From Methylotuvimicrobium sp. KM2 (lineage in GTDB: Bacteria > Pseudomonadota > Gammaproteobacteria > Methylococcales > Methylomonadaceae): 64,000 bases of DNA. Below are positions 1 through 7,971 of the stretch, one piece after another (within the stretch, counting starts at the first letter, position 1; each line of letters starts with the position of its first letter). Location: the NCBI RefSeq assembly GCF_038051925.1, contig NZ_CP150634.1, positions 1,488,001 to 1,552,000 on the forward strand. The letters run 5' to 3'. The position numbers were made by a program, and so were the translations under genes. Under the pieces are notes generated by a model that saw only the letters and a list, made by a program, of their open reading frames with translations, did no database searches and was not told the origin of the DNA.

Positions 1-777
1 GCATTGATTGATGGTGCTGGTGCTGAGGTAGATTCCCAGCCAATCGCGCAAATAGGCTTGGATTCTGCTGCGCGATGCCCGTAGGGACAATGAGAGATAA
101 ACCAAAAAGCTAACCAACCGAGGGCCGCACAGATGCCATTCGCTCAGGGCTACGCTCCAGCCATCTTCGTCGGCGCCTCGCCCGGGCTCGGCGCGGGTTT
201 GATGACCGCAGGGACAGGTCGCCGAGAAGTAGTCATGTCGGCTATGTTCGATTTGTAATTTCGGCGATTCGGCGTTGCCGATTTCAAGCTCCAGTTCGAA
301 CCGGGCGTTCCAGGGTCGGTAGTCGGTGTTGTCGGCAAACGATTGCCTACACGCGGCGCAGCAATCCGGGCGATGCTCAATTGTCCGTGTCACCGGTAAG
401 GTCAGGTTGCGGCTATAGCCTGGGCTACCGACTTGGCGCCCGGCTTTTTTAGGCTTTCCGCTATCACCGGTCGCCGCCGGAGGTGTTGCCGAGTCCTGGC
501 TAGGTAAGTCATCTGACGAAGACTCAGACGAATCCAGTGCCGACAAGTCGTCCGTTGCCGGCGCTTCTTCCGACGGTTCGGCGCTGGATTGATTCGATTG
601 CCAAGGCTCCCGGGATGACGGCGGACGCGAACTCGTATCCGGGGATTGTTTGAGTCGTTCTCGGGCTTCTTTGAGATCCGCCAACAGTTGCTTACTCAAT
701 GGACGCAACTCACCCTCCGGCAAATCATCCAGATAGTCCGTGTCCATTTGGCTAAGGTCTCGGTCGCTCAACGTCAT
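1..777 (-). CDS. IS66-family transposase, N-terminal 259 codons (partial)
   Basis: The frame is open from ATG at 777 to the left edge. An early acidic and Ser/Pro-rich stretch contains SSRPPSSREP, the counterpart of the conserved SSKPPSSD segment near the start of IS66 TnpC proteins. It is followed by a Lys/Gly-rich linker (SGKPKKAGRQ), a Cys-rich zinc-finger-like part (CCAACRQ, later CPCGHQ), and a region around LCGPRLVSFLVYLSLSL that matches the start of the transposase core (YGPRLKALVVYL-like). The catalytic DDE part lies beyond the window. It would mobilise its own element, and possibly the short elements in this window that share its end sequence. The frame shows no damage. The family assignment is from remembered motifs. 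Confidence 0.85.
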   Translation of the reverse strand, partial: MTLSDRDLSQMDTDYLDDLPEGELRPLSKQLLADLKEARERLKQSPDTSSRPPSSREPWQSNQSSAEPSEEAPATDDLSALDSSESSSDDLPSQDSATPPAATGDSGKPKKAGRQVGSPGYSRNLTLPVTRTIEHRPDCCAACRQSFADNTDYRPWNARFELELEIGNAESPKLQIEHSRHDYFSATCPCGHQTRAEPGRGADEDGWSVALSEWHLCGPRLVSFLVYLSLSLRASRSRIQAYLRDWLGIYLSTSTINQC

Positions 778-843
778 GTCCTATAGCTTTTCATGTTTTA
801 ACGTGAGTTGCTACTTTTTTAGTGATGGGGGCTAAACGATTAC
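1..843 (-). mobile_element. IS66-family insertion sequence, right part
   Basis: The transposase reading frame starts at 777 and leaves the window at base 1. A plausible element end lies at 843: read on the minus strand the terminus is GTAATCGTTTAGCCCCC, and IS66-family ends are known to begin GTAA. The next 8 bases (844-851, ttgtaatt) would be the target duplication, but the other end lies outside the window. Only about 66 bp separate the terminus from the transposase start, so there is no room for tnpA or tnpB on this side; this fits the single-gene IS66 subgroup. The terminus resembles the ends of the short elements at 7738, 24266, 34132, 61414, 27848 and 29987. Confidence 0.75.
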
Positions 844-1298
844 TTGTAATTAGATTTTTGATTAGTAAAGTTCATATTTAAGCGGAATTGGTGAAAGAAA
901 TAATATAAAACAAATAGCTCTTCCGGATTTCCCGTGGTAGCTTGTCAATACAACAAAGCATGGTGTTTCCATTTCACCACATATACAATTTTGCTTTCCA
1001 AACTCGCCAGAACCCGACAAAGTTTTTCTTCGCAAGTCCACGCAGAACATCTGTCCACGTCTTTCGGTTTTGAGTTTGATTGTAACCCAGTTTATATTTT
1101 TGACATCTGTCTGTCGGTAGCTATGCTTTTTTACCGGACACCTCTCTGTTTGCTTATTTGGATTTTTTTGAGTCCAGGTGTAGCAGAACTTCGGGAGGTA
1201 CTCCTCTATCAATATAGCTGACTAGGATGGACGTATGGTTAGATGCGCAGAATATAAGCTCCAATTAGAAAAATTTAAAATAATAGAAGGAACCGGTG
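844..1298. other. Intergenic region, no convincing gene
   Basis: This is 455 bp between the IS66 terminus and the first glycosyltransferase. Two short open frames on opposite strands overlap each other and resemble nothing I know. The A+T-rich stretch just before 1299 probably carries the promoter of the downstream genes, but I could not identify convincing -35 and -10 boxes. Confidence 0.4.
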
Positions 1299-2249
1299 AT
1301 GAGTGAAAACTTTCAAGATAAATCGAACATTCGAAAAATTGCCGTACTTTTACCTTGCTATAACGAGGGACTATCGATCCGAAAGGTAGTTGAGGATTTT
1401 CGTAAAGAACTCCCGGAAGCAACAATTTATGTGTATGACAACCGATCTTCCGATAATACTCAGGACGAGGCGCGCGCAGCAGGTGCCGTAGTAAGAACCG
1501 AGCAATGGCCGGGAAAAGGGAACGTAGTAAGGCGAATGTTTTCAGACATAGACGCAGATATCTACCTCATGGCAGACGGGGATGGAACCTATGATTCTAG
1601 TGTTGCGCCACAGATGATCCAGCGCCTAGTTGATGAAAATCTAGACATGGTTGTAGGTACCCGGCGCAATGTCTACAAAAATGCTCATCGTATGGGCCAC
1701 GGTTTAGGTAACCGTCTTTTTAACCGAATGTACCGTAGCCTGTTTGGCCGATTATTTAATGATATATTTTCTGGTTATCGCGTTTTTTCTCGCCGCTTTG
1801 TGAAAAGTTTTCCTGCGATATCCAGTGGCTTCGAGATAGAGACAGAAATGTCTGTTCACGCTAGCCAACTTCGCATGCCAATCGCCGAGATAGAGACTGA
1901 CTACGGAGCGCGACAAGAAGGTTCCGTCAGCAAGCTCCGGACGGTACGAGATTCTCTAAGGATAATGTTTACTTTCTTGATTTTATTTAAAGAAATTCGT
2001 CCAGCGCGTTTTTTTGGTGTGCTTGCCATCATGTTGTTCGTAGCGGCCATAGTACTGGCATTACCGCTATTGTTCACATACTTGGAAACCGGCTTGGTAC
2101 CAAGGTTTCCGACTGCCATTTTGGCTACGGGTCTCGTACTAATGGCTGGTATATTCACTATCAGCGGCTTGATCCTTGATAGCGTTGCTCGTGGTCGTCT
2201 TGAGCAGAAGCGGATGTGGTATGTAGCCAATTCACATACTCAGAAATAG
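1299..2249 (+). CDS. GT2 polyprenyl-phosphate glycosyltransferase (GtrB/DPM-like)
   Basis: This 316-residue protein has an N-terminal GT-A domain and two C-terminal membrane segments (about residues 230-260 and 268-297), the layout of GtrB and dolichol-phosphate mannose synthases. The nucleotide-sugar site is visible: LLPCYNEG near residue 17, DNRSSDNT near 47 and the metal-binding DGDGTYD at 93-99. The family transfers a sugar from a nucleotide donor to undecaprenyl phosphate at the inner face of the membrane. I chose ATG 1299 because AGAAGGA lies 7 bases upstream; a GTG at 1296 is also in frame. The next gene follows after 13 bases and contains the GtrA flippase-like domain expected to act with this enzyme. 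The sugar is unknown. Confidence 0.85.
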   Translation: MSENFQDKSNIRKIAVLLPCYNEGLSIRKVVEDFRKELPEATIYVYDNRSSDNTQDEARAAGAVVRTEQWPGKGNVVRRMFSDIDADIYLMADGDGTYDSSVAPQMIQRLVDENLDMVVGTRRNVYKNAHRMGHGLGNRLFNRMYRSLFGRLFNDIFSGYRVFSRRFVKSFPAISSGFEIETEMSVHASQLRMPIAEIETDYGARQEGSVSKLRTVRDSLRIMFTFLILFKEIRPARFFGVLAIMLFVAAIVLALPLLFTYLETGLVPRFPTAILATGLVLMAGIFTISGLILDSVARGRLEQKRMWYVANSHTQK

Positions 2250-2262
2250 AAAGCGTCTAAGC

Positions 2263-4302
2263 ATGTTTATTCGCTTTCTACTGGTCGGGGGAGTGGGGTT
2301 TTGCATCGATGCAGGTCTCACCTATCTGCTGATTCAACTGACGATCGCACCTTGGCTCGCACGTATTCCCGCTATTTTCCTTGCCATGGTCTTTACCTGG
2401 CTCGCCAATCGGTACTTTACGTATAGGGTCACTAAGGCCCGCTCCACAATTGAAGCCATGCATTATTCAATAGTGGCATTGATCATGGCTTTAGTTAACT
2501 ACCTGATTTACATTTTTCTCGTGCGCTACGGAATATGGCCTGTGGCGGCTGTAACCTTGGCTACTGCATGTCAAACCATGATTAGCTTTCACGCCTATCG
2601 CCATTTCGTTTTTAAGGAGGCAAAGATAACAATGACAAGTGACAGTTCGTGCGAGACCGTGTCTATTAGCCCAAGAAGCTCTGGAGTCATGACGAGTCAA
2701 TCGTGGCACTTCGACGTGGGTATTTTTATTGTAGCGTTAGCGGTTTTGGCTACGGCAATGCTCTCTCTTCATGCTTTGAACAGTGGTCTTTCTGGAAGTG
2801 ACGAAGGGTCTCACTTTCTCAATGGCTACTTAATCTGGTCATATTTGACAGAGGCAATTGGTCAAAATCCGTTGACCTATGCTACAGATTTTTATGTCCA
2901 CTATCCTAAAATTTCAATCGGGCATTGGCCTCCTCTTTATTACGTATTTCTGGCTAGCTTCTTCTTTGTGCTGCCTCATGCCCCTTTCCCATTCATGATT
3001 GTTAATTTGGTGGTCGGGGCGCTCCCTGCTTTATTGGTTGGGAGGGTGGTTCGACAAATACTTGGCTTACAATGGGCAGTACTAGCTGCGATTATTTATG
3101 TGTTGATTCCGATAACACTCAATAATACCGTGCACCTAATGTTGGATCAGGCATTAACCGGATTATGCCTCTTGGCTGCGTTGCTGTGGAGTGCTTACGC
3201 TAAAGAGCCCACTTTGCGGCGAGGATTGGCTTATGCAGCGATTACCGCTGTGGCGATCTTGGTCAAAGGGAACGGCTGGTTGCTGGGATTGTTTCCATTT
3301 TTTCATATCGCATTGACAGGACGTTGGCAGGTTTTTTTAAATTGGCGCACCTATGCAGCCGCTGCTCTCACGCTATTGATCGTTGGTGCCTGGACTGTGG
3401 TGACGTTCAAGATATCCAGTGATGGGTTTAATTATGCATGGGGCGTCGATTATTTTATTTTGGCGATATCAACTTTCCTATCTGCTCTTTATTCAAATTT
3501 AGGTCCCGTTGGTACCATTGCGGCATTTGTCGGCATTGTCGGGAGTCTCTCAATTAAGGATCGCCCTGAATTATTAGAAGTTGGAAGAACAGGTCTCGCT
3601 ATGGTGCTCGCCACTATTCTGTTCCATTCCATCGTACCCGTCGATTTGGAACAGAGATACATGTCTTCTGCCATGCCCTTTTTAGCTATTTTTATAGTCA
3701 TTGGAGTTTGGGTGAGCACGCGGAGGTGGCAGTTGGCTTTGGGTCGATCTTGGATAATACTCCCTGTTGCAGTCGCTATCTTTTGTATTCCCGGATTATT
3801 ATTTCTACATGATCGTCCCGACAGATTCGATATGCGCATGGATTTAGTAGCTGCTCAGATAACAACACAGCTTGGTGAAAGTGTGATTGTTATTGACGGT
3901 AGCCCTGGTGCTGAGGGTGCATTGACGGCAGAGGTAGCGCTACGCGATCTCGAACGTCAAAGTTATATAGTTCGTAGTTCGCAATTACTGGCAAAGTCAG
4001 ACTTTATGGGTAAACGCTACGACCTTCGGGTAAACACACCAGAAGCTGTATTGGGTTTACTTGACGACATTTCTAGTAGTGCTGTGGTTGTGGCAGAGGG
4101 ACCATTTATAAGGCCTCATTTTGCTCATTCCGACCTTTTACTGTCAGCCTTACGGCACCCGACTTCACCGTTTCGATTGAAGCAGACTTATCAGCATCAT
4201 CATCATAAGGGTCGAACCCACTTATATTTACGAACGACTCCAGTTCCGCTGAAACTGGACGCGGTAAAACGCGTCAATTTTCCGGAAAAAGCGCCGCGAT
4301 GA
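2263..4302 (+). CDS. GtrA-like flippase domain fused to a GT-C glycosyltransferase
   Basis: This 679-residue membrane protein has two parts. Residues 1-118 form a four-helix GtrA-like domain (FLLVGGVGFCIDAGLTYLL at the start, NRYFTYR near 50, YRHFVF near 112), thought to flip polyprenyl-phosphate sugars. After a polar linker (about 120-148), residues 150-540 contain many membrane helices with an acidic pair, GSDEGSH (D180, E181), in the first external loop, as in ArnT/PMT-type GT-C enzymes that use lipid-linked sugars. The remainder is a soluble tail. Together with the upstream GT2 it forms a complete three-function Gtr-like system in two genes. The acceptor is unknown. Start ATG 2263 fits the first GtrA helix; the ribosome binding site is weak. 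Confidence 0.8.
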   Translation: MFIRFLLVGGVGFCIDAGLTYLLIQLTIAPWLARIPAIFLAMVFTWLANRYFTYRVTKARSTIEAMHYSIVALIMALVNYLIYIFLVRYGIWPVAAVTLATACQTMISFHAYRHFVFKEAKITMTSDSSCETVSISPRSSGVMTSQSWHFDVGIFIVALAVLATAMLSLHALNSGLSGSDEGSHFLNGYLIWSYLTEAIGQNPLTYATDFYVHYPKISIGHWPPLYYVFLASFFFVLPHAPFPFMIVNLVVGALPALLVGRVVRQILGLQWAVLAAIIYVLIPITLNNTVHLMLDQALTGLCLLAALLWSAYAKEPTLRRGLAYAAITAVAILVKGNGWLLGLFPFFHIALTGRWQVFLNWRTYAAAALTLLIVGAWTVVTFKISSDGFNYAWGVDYFILAISTFLSALYSNLGPVGTIAAFVGIVGSLSIKDRPELLEVGRTGLAMVLATILFHSIVPVDLEQRYMSSAMPFLAIFIVIGVWVSTRRWQLALGRSWIILPVAVAIFCIPGLLFLHDRPDRFDMRMDLVAAQITTQLGESVIVIDGSPGAEGALTAEVALRDLERQSYIVRSSQLLAKSDFMGKRYDLRVNTPEAVLGLLDDISSSAVVVAEGPFIRPHFAHSDLLLSALRHPTSPFRLKQTYQHHHHKGRTHLYLRTTPVPLKLDAVKRVNFPEKAPR

Positions 4303-4377
4303 AGCTTTTTAAACTATCCAGTATATGGTTGAAATATATTTCTGTCAGATTCTTTACAGCTCACAGTCAAACATTCA

Positions 4378-4497
4378 GTGAAAACACTCTCAGCTGAATT
4401 CATAGAGTCAGGGTGGTTTGAAATTTTAACTTTTTATCGTGTAAAGAGTGATGCCGCATTTAAAAAAGAAATTAGACTAAAACTTGGCGGTAAATGA
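4378..4497 (+). pseudogene. Possible remnant of a coding region in a 258-bp gap
   Basis: Between 4303 and 4560 no full gene is present. One frame stays open from a stop near 4330 to TGA 4497 and gives a 39-residue peptide from GTG 4378 with protein-like composition (SAEFIESGWFEILTFY, then KKEIRLKLGG). It has no recognisable family and could be the tail of a lost gene or chance. A second short frame, 4494-4568 (24 codons from ATG), overlaps the GTG start of the next gene. Nothing proves that either is translated. Confidence 0.2.
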
Positions 4498-4560
4498 TGA
4501 ATGATCGATCGCTAAAAATTAGAAAATTGAAAATCACCAAATCCATTCTAAATAAATTTC

Positions 4561-6603
4561 GTGCCTAAATTCCCCATATCGTTAGAAAAGCTTGTCTGGC
4601 GTCATTGGCGTTTGGTTTCGGTCATTACTGTCGTGGCGATTATACAACTGTTCGAATTGGCCTTACTACAAGTCAAATACGACATCTTTATCGGCGGTTT
4701 CTTGCAGCCTTATGCTTATCTCACACTGTTCGAAAGGCTTGGCTTTATTCTGTTGACTTTATGGTACGACTTCATTCTGTTCGGTTTGATCGGTGTCGCT
4801 TGGTTTTATATCGCCGACCGGCTCAATAAATCCGGAATTCTGATTTACTACAGCTTTACCGTGATGATATTGTTGGGTATGGGGACTTGGTTGGGGCTTA
4901 AATTCAAAATCCTGTCCTATTTCAACGATACGATCAATTATCAAATCATCGCCAATTTGGGTGGCGGGAGTCTGCGTGACGGTTTGCTTTATGCGGCAAA
5001 CGAAATCGTATTGTTTGCCGGCACGATGGCCGGGTTGATTGTACTGTTCATCTTAATCGCCCGGTTTGTAAAGAATCATCAATACGTTCGCGACTATCAT
5101 AACGAACTCACAGAGTCGCATGGTTTAAAATGGACGTTGACGATCATGATACTGATCACTCCACTTTTAACCTATGCGGTGTCGGACAGCGACTATTGGC
5201 GATACGGGCTCTCTAAAAAAACTTCCTACAACCTGATCACGAGCGGACTCGATTGGCTGACCGATTTCGACCGGGACGGTTACGGACTGTTCGGCTATCC
5301 GAAAGACACGGCGCCATTCGATAAACGCATCTATCCCGGTGCGTTGGATATACCCGGTAATCGAATCGACGAAGACGGCATCATGGGCGATGCGCAGCTA
5401 ATACCGTTGACGCCCGACCCATTACGCAACATCAAGCCTCGCCCCGGAAAACATATTATCCTGATCGTCCTGGAAACCGCGCGATTCGATTTGCTCGAGC
5501 AGCGCATCAACGGGCGTTATGTCGCGCCGGTAATGCGCGAAGTTGCTCGTGCCGGAACTTCAGTCGATTATGCCTACAGCCATACCGGCTATACCACGAC
5601 CTCGCTGATGGCAATATTCAACCGTGAATTGATTCATCACGATCATCGAATCAAACTGCTTGATTTTCTAAAAGATTCCGGCTACGGCATTTCGATTATT
5701 TCCGGACAAGACGAATCGTTCGGCGATGTGGCTACCTTCACCGGCATGAATAAAACAGGAAATTATTATTTCGACGCGCGAACCGCGATAGACGACCGAG
5801 TCTTTCCGAGTAAAGACTCGGGCAGTTTACGACTCAGCGAAGAACGCGTCGTCGAACAGTTTCAACAGCGATTTACCGAACTGGATTTCAATCAATCGCA
5901 ATTTATTTATTTGAATTTTCAGGCCGCGCATTTTCCGTATTCGCATCCGAACATGCAGAAAATCCTAATCGATGATTTCATTCCACGGTCGGAAATTCGA
6001 GCGGAAAATCGCGAAAGAGTCGCCGAAACCTATTGGAATGCCATCGCCAATGCCGACTGGGCGGTCGGGCAGGTGGTCGAGATGCTTAAGAGCAAAAATC
6101 TCTACGACCAAACCACATTGGTTATATTAGGCGATCACGGCGAATCTTTATTCGAAGACGGGTTTATCGGACACGGGCATGCGATCAACCACGCACAAAC
6201 GCATATACCGCTCATATTCAACGATCCCAAAATAGAAATCCAAGAAGCGATAGGACAAATCGATACCGCCGAAATGGCGATCCGCTCGGCATTCGGATTA
6301 CCGAACCAATGGCTCGATCAAGAAAAAACGGTCTTCCAACTAGTCGGCAATTTAAAACTTCCTTCGTTGATTGGACATGTCAAATACGGCGGAGACCGGA
6401 TCGTGTTCGATTTTCGAACGGAACAAGCATTCTTGAGCGAATTAAAGCAATGGAAGCCCTATCAAGACTGGCTGAAAGACCCTCAGCAAAAAGAGCGCAT
6501 GACCAATATCATTCGCGAATGGGAAAATTTAAAATGGCATGAATTTGAATATCGGCAGCGGACGAAATTTCCGAGTGTACAATCATTCATACATCAACAT
6601 TAA
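4561..6603 (+). CDS. Membrane-anchored alkaline-phosphatase-superfamily protein (sulfatase-like)
   Basis: This 680-residue protein has about five membrane helices in the first 210 residues and a sulfatase-fold domain from about 295. Active-site elements are visible: IILIVLETAR (E305), the nucleophile region GYTTTS (T345-T347), GDHGES (D525, H526) and GHGH (537-540). It lacks the CxPxR motif of formylglycine sulfatases, so a Thr-nucleophile transferase, as in phosphoethanolamine or phosphoglycerol transferases, is likelier than a sulfatase. Residues 235-277 carry a degenerate DxDGxG...YPGA...IPGN.IDED segment resembling the MopE-type metal-binding motif. The start is GTG 4561, because an in-frame stop lies at 4549 and no earlier codon fits; no clear ribosome binding site precedes it. 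A sulfotransferase follows 3 bp later. Confidence 0.75.
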   Translation: MPKFPISLEKLVWRHWRLVSVITVVAIIQLFELALLQVKYDIFIGGFLQPYAYLTLFERLGFILLTLWYDFILFGLIGVAWFYIADRLNKSGILIYYSFTVMILLGMGTWLGLKFKILSYFNDTINYQIIANLGGGSLRDGLLYAANEIVLFAGTMAGLIVLFILIARFVKNHQYVRDYHNELTESHGLKWTLTIMILITPLLTYAVSDSDYWRYGLSKKTSYNLITSGLDWLTDFDRDGYGLFGYPKDTAPFDKRIYPGALDIPGNRIDEDGIMGDAQLIPLTPDPLRNIKPRPGKHIILIVLETARFDLLEQRINGRYVAPVMREVARAGTSVDYAYSHTGYTTTSLMAIFNRELIHHDHRIKLLDFLKDSGYGISIISGQDESFGDVATFTGMNKTGNYYFDARTAIDDRVFPSKDSGSLRLSEERVVEQFQQRFTELDFNQSQFIYLNFQAAHFPYSHPNMQKILIDDFIPRSEIRAENRERVAETYWNAIANADWAVGQVVEMLKSKNLYDQTTLVILGDHGESLFEDGFIGHGHAINHAQTHIPLIFNDPKIEIQEAIGQIDTAEMAIRSAFGLPNQWLDQEKTVFQLVGNLKLPSLIGHVKYGGDRIVFDFRTEQAFLSELKQWKPYQDWLKDPQQKERMTNIIREWENLKWHEFEYRQRTKFPSVQSFIHQH

Positions 6604-6606
6604 TAT

Positions 6607-7524
6607 ATGAATAAATTATCTGAAAAAATAACTAAAACGCTGAAGCACTATAAAAAAAATAGCGCAATAAAATTTCGGAGCATCATTTACCCCGTACTTG
6701 GCATACAGTTAAAGCAACCGATATTCGTTATCGGTTGTAGTAGGGCAGGGACCACCTTAGTCTATAAAACCTTTTCCGAATCGAAGTATTTGGGTAGTTT
6801 GCAAAAAGAAACGCACGACTTTTGGGTGCAATTGCATCCTTTGTCGGAACGAAATTGGGATTCGCACGAAATCGAGCCAGAATCGGCTAACGATAAAGAC
6901 CGCGAAATCGTAACGCGTTTTTTCTACACGCAAACCGGAAAACGGCGTATCGTCGATAAAAACAATCAAAACGGGCTTTCGGTGCCTTATTTATACCGAT
7001 TATTTCCCGATGCGCATTTCGTGTATATCAAGCGCAACCCGGGCGATAACATCGATTCGTTGATCAACGGTTGGAATAAAGCCGATGAGTTTGGGACTTG
7101 GGCAGATGAATTGCCTGAAGAAATCGCCATCGATAACGGCAAATACAATCGCTGGTGTTTTTTCCTGGCCGAGAGTTGGCGACAATTGACCCGATCGACT
7201 ATAGAAGAAGTCTGCGCGTTTCAATACAAAACGATGAACGAAGCGATTCTTTCCGCCAAAAAGACGATTCCGGTCGAGCAATGGCATGAGGTCAGCTACG
7301 AAACATTGATTGCCGATCCGGTCGAGGAGTTTAAGCGGCTTTTTGACGGGTGTTCGGTGCCTTTCGACCAAGCCATGCAAAACCATTGCCGCTCGGTTTT
7401 AAACAAGCCATATAATACATTTTCCGAAATTGGCGTCGAAAAATGGAAGAACAGCGTCAACCGGGAAAGAATCGAACGAGTGCTGGAATCGGTTTCGGGT
7501 TTGAGTGCGACTATCGGATATTGA
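6607..7524 (+). CDS. Sulfotransferase family protein
   Basis: This 305-residue protein shows the two PAPS-binding signatures of sulfotransferases: the P-loop-like CSRAGTT at 44-50 after a hydrophobic strand, and the 3'-phosphate motif FVYIKRNPGDNIDSL at about 138-152, with R143 and S151. It would transfer sulfate from PAPS to a hydroxyl group, presumably on a carbohydrate given its neighbours. The start lies 3 bp after the stop of the upstream sulfatase-like gene, so the two are probably co-transcribed. The last codons (TCG GAT ATT GA) are duplicated 384 bp downstream in a 43-bp direct repeat. The substrate cannot be inferred from sequence. Confidence 0.8.
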   Translation: MNKLSEKITKTLKHYKKNSAIKFRSIIYPVLGIQLKQPIFVIGCSRAGTTLVYKTFSESKYLGSLQKETHDFWVQLHPLSERNWDSHEIEPESANDKDREIVTRFFYTQTGKRRIVDKNNQNGLSVPYLYRLFPDAHFVYIKRNPGDNIDSLINGWNKADEFGTWADELPEEIAIDNGKYNRWCFFLAESWRQLTRSTIEEVCAFQYKTMNEAILSAKKTIPVEQWHEVSYETLIADPVEEFKRLFDGCSVPFDQAMQNHCRSVLNKPYNTFSEIGVEKWKNSVNRERIERVLESVSGLSATIGY

Positions 7525-7556
7525 ATTTATAGATGGTAACTCAGCTTTAGTTTTTT
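7514..7556. repeat. 43-bp direct repeat, copy 1 (overlaps sulfotransferase stop)
   Basis: The 43 bases starting tcggatattgaatttata recur without mismatch at 7898-7940. Copy 1 contains the last codons and stop of the sulfotransferase gene. The two copies bracket 341 bp of repeat modules. Confidence 0.9.
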
Positions 7557-7737
7557 CCCTAGCAGGAGGGGGTTTGCAACCCCGTCCTAAACGTTTTGAC
7601 GTTGGCCGAAGTTAGCCGAAATGTTTAGGGCAAACCGAAACGTTGGGGACGGGTTAAATAACCCGTCCCGCAGAAGTGGCTACGACTGGCCACTGCTCGG
7701 ACAATTGGCTTCAGCAAGCTGAAGCATCTTGCTAATC
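7557..7737. repeat. GC-rich repeat modules inserted after the sulfotransferase
   Basis: Two modules lie here. The first (about 7557-7675) contains the palindrome gggacgggttaaataacccg and recurs, diverged, at about 37455-37570. The second (about 7676-7737, continuing at 7887-7897) contains cttcagcaagctgaag and recurs at about 35090-35155. The second module is split by the short element at 7738-7886. No coding capacity was seen. Confidence 0.7.
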
Positions 7738-7886
7738 GTAATTATTCACATCCCCCCCTATCGTTCCCTCGCTCCAGCGTGGGAATGCAGCCCGAGACGC
7801 TCTAGCGTCTCGTACCGCTGGAGCGGTACTCAGGCATTCCCACGCAGAGCGTGGGAACGAGAATGGCCGGGGGACTGAATACTCAC
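7738..7886. mobile_element. IS66-type miniature element, hairpin core B, copy 1
   Basis: This 149-bp element has a left end GTAATTATTCACATCCCC and a right end that reads GTGAGTATTCAGTCCCCC on the other strand. It is flanked by the 8-bp duplication tgctaatc (7730-7737 and 7887-7894). The core is a nest of palindromes (gacgctctagcgtc, ccgctggagcgg, cccacgcagagcgtggg) with no coding capacity. Related copies lie at 24266, 34132 and 61414. Confidence 0.9.
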
Positions 7887-7897
7887 TGCTAATCAGG

Positions 7898-7940
7898 TCG
7901 GATATTGAATTTATAGATGGTAACTCAGCTTTAGTTTTTT
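7898..7940. repeat. 43-bp direct repeat, copy 2
   Basis: This copy is identical to 7514-7556 and lies just upstream of the convergent O-ligase gene end. Bases 7941-7971 between it and that stop codon hold nothing recognisable. Confidence 0.9.
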
Positions 7941-7971
7941 TCTATCAAGGAATGAGAAACCTTTAATTTCT

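Noticed and set aside
862..1221. Two overlapping open frames on opposite strands (95 and 116 codons) before the first glycosyltransferase.
   Set aside because: They overlap each other, have no recognisable motif and no convincing ribosome binding site.
7514..7940. Reading the 43-bp direct repeat as phage attachment sites.
   Set aside because: The interval holds only known repeat modules and a miniature element; there is no integrase and it overlaps a protein gene rather than a tRNA.
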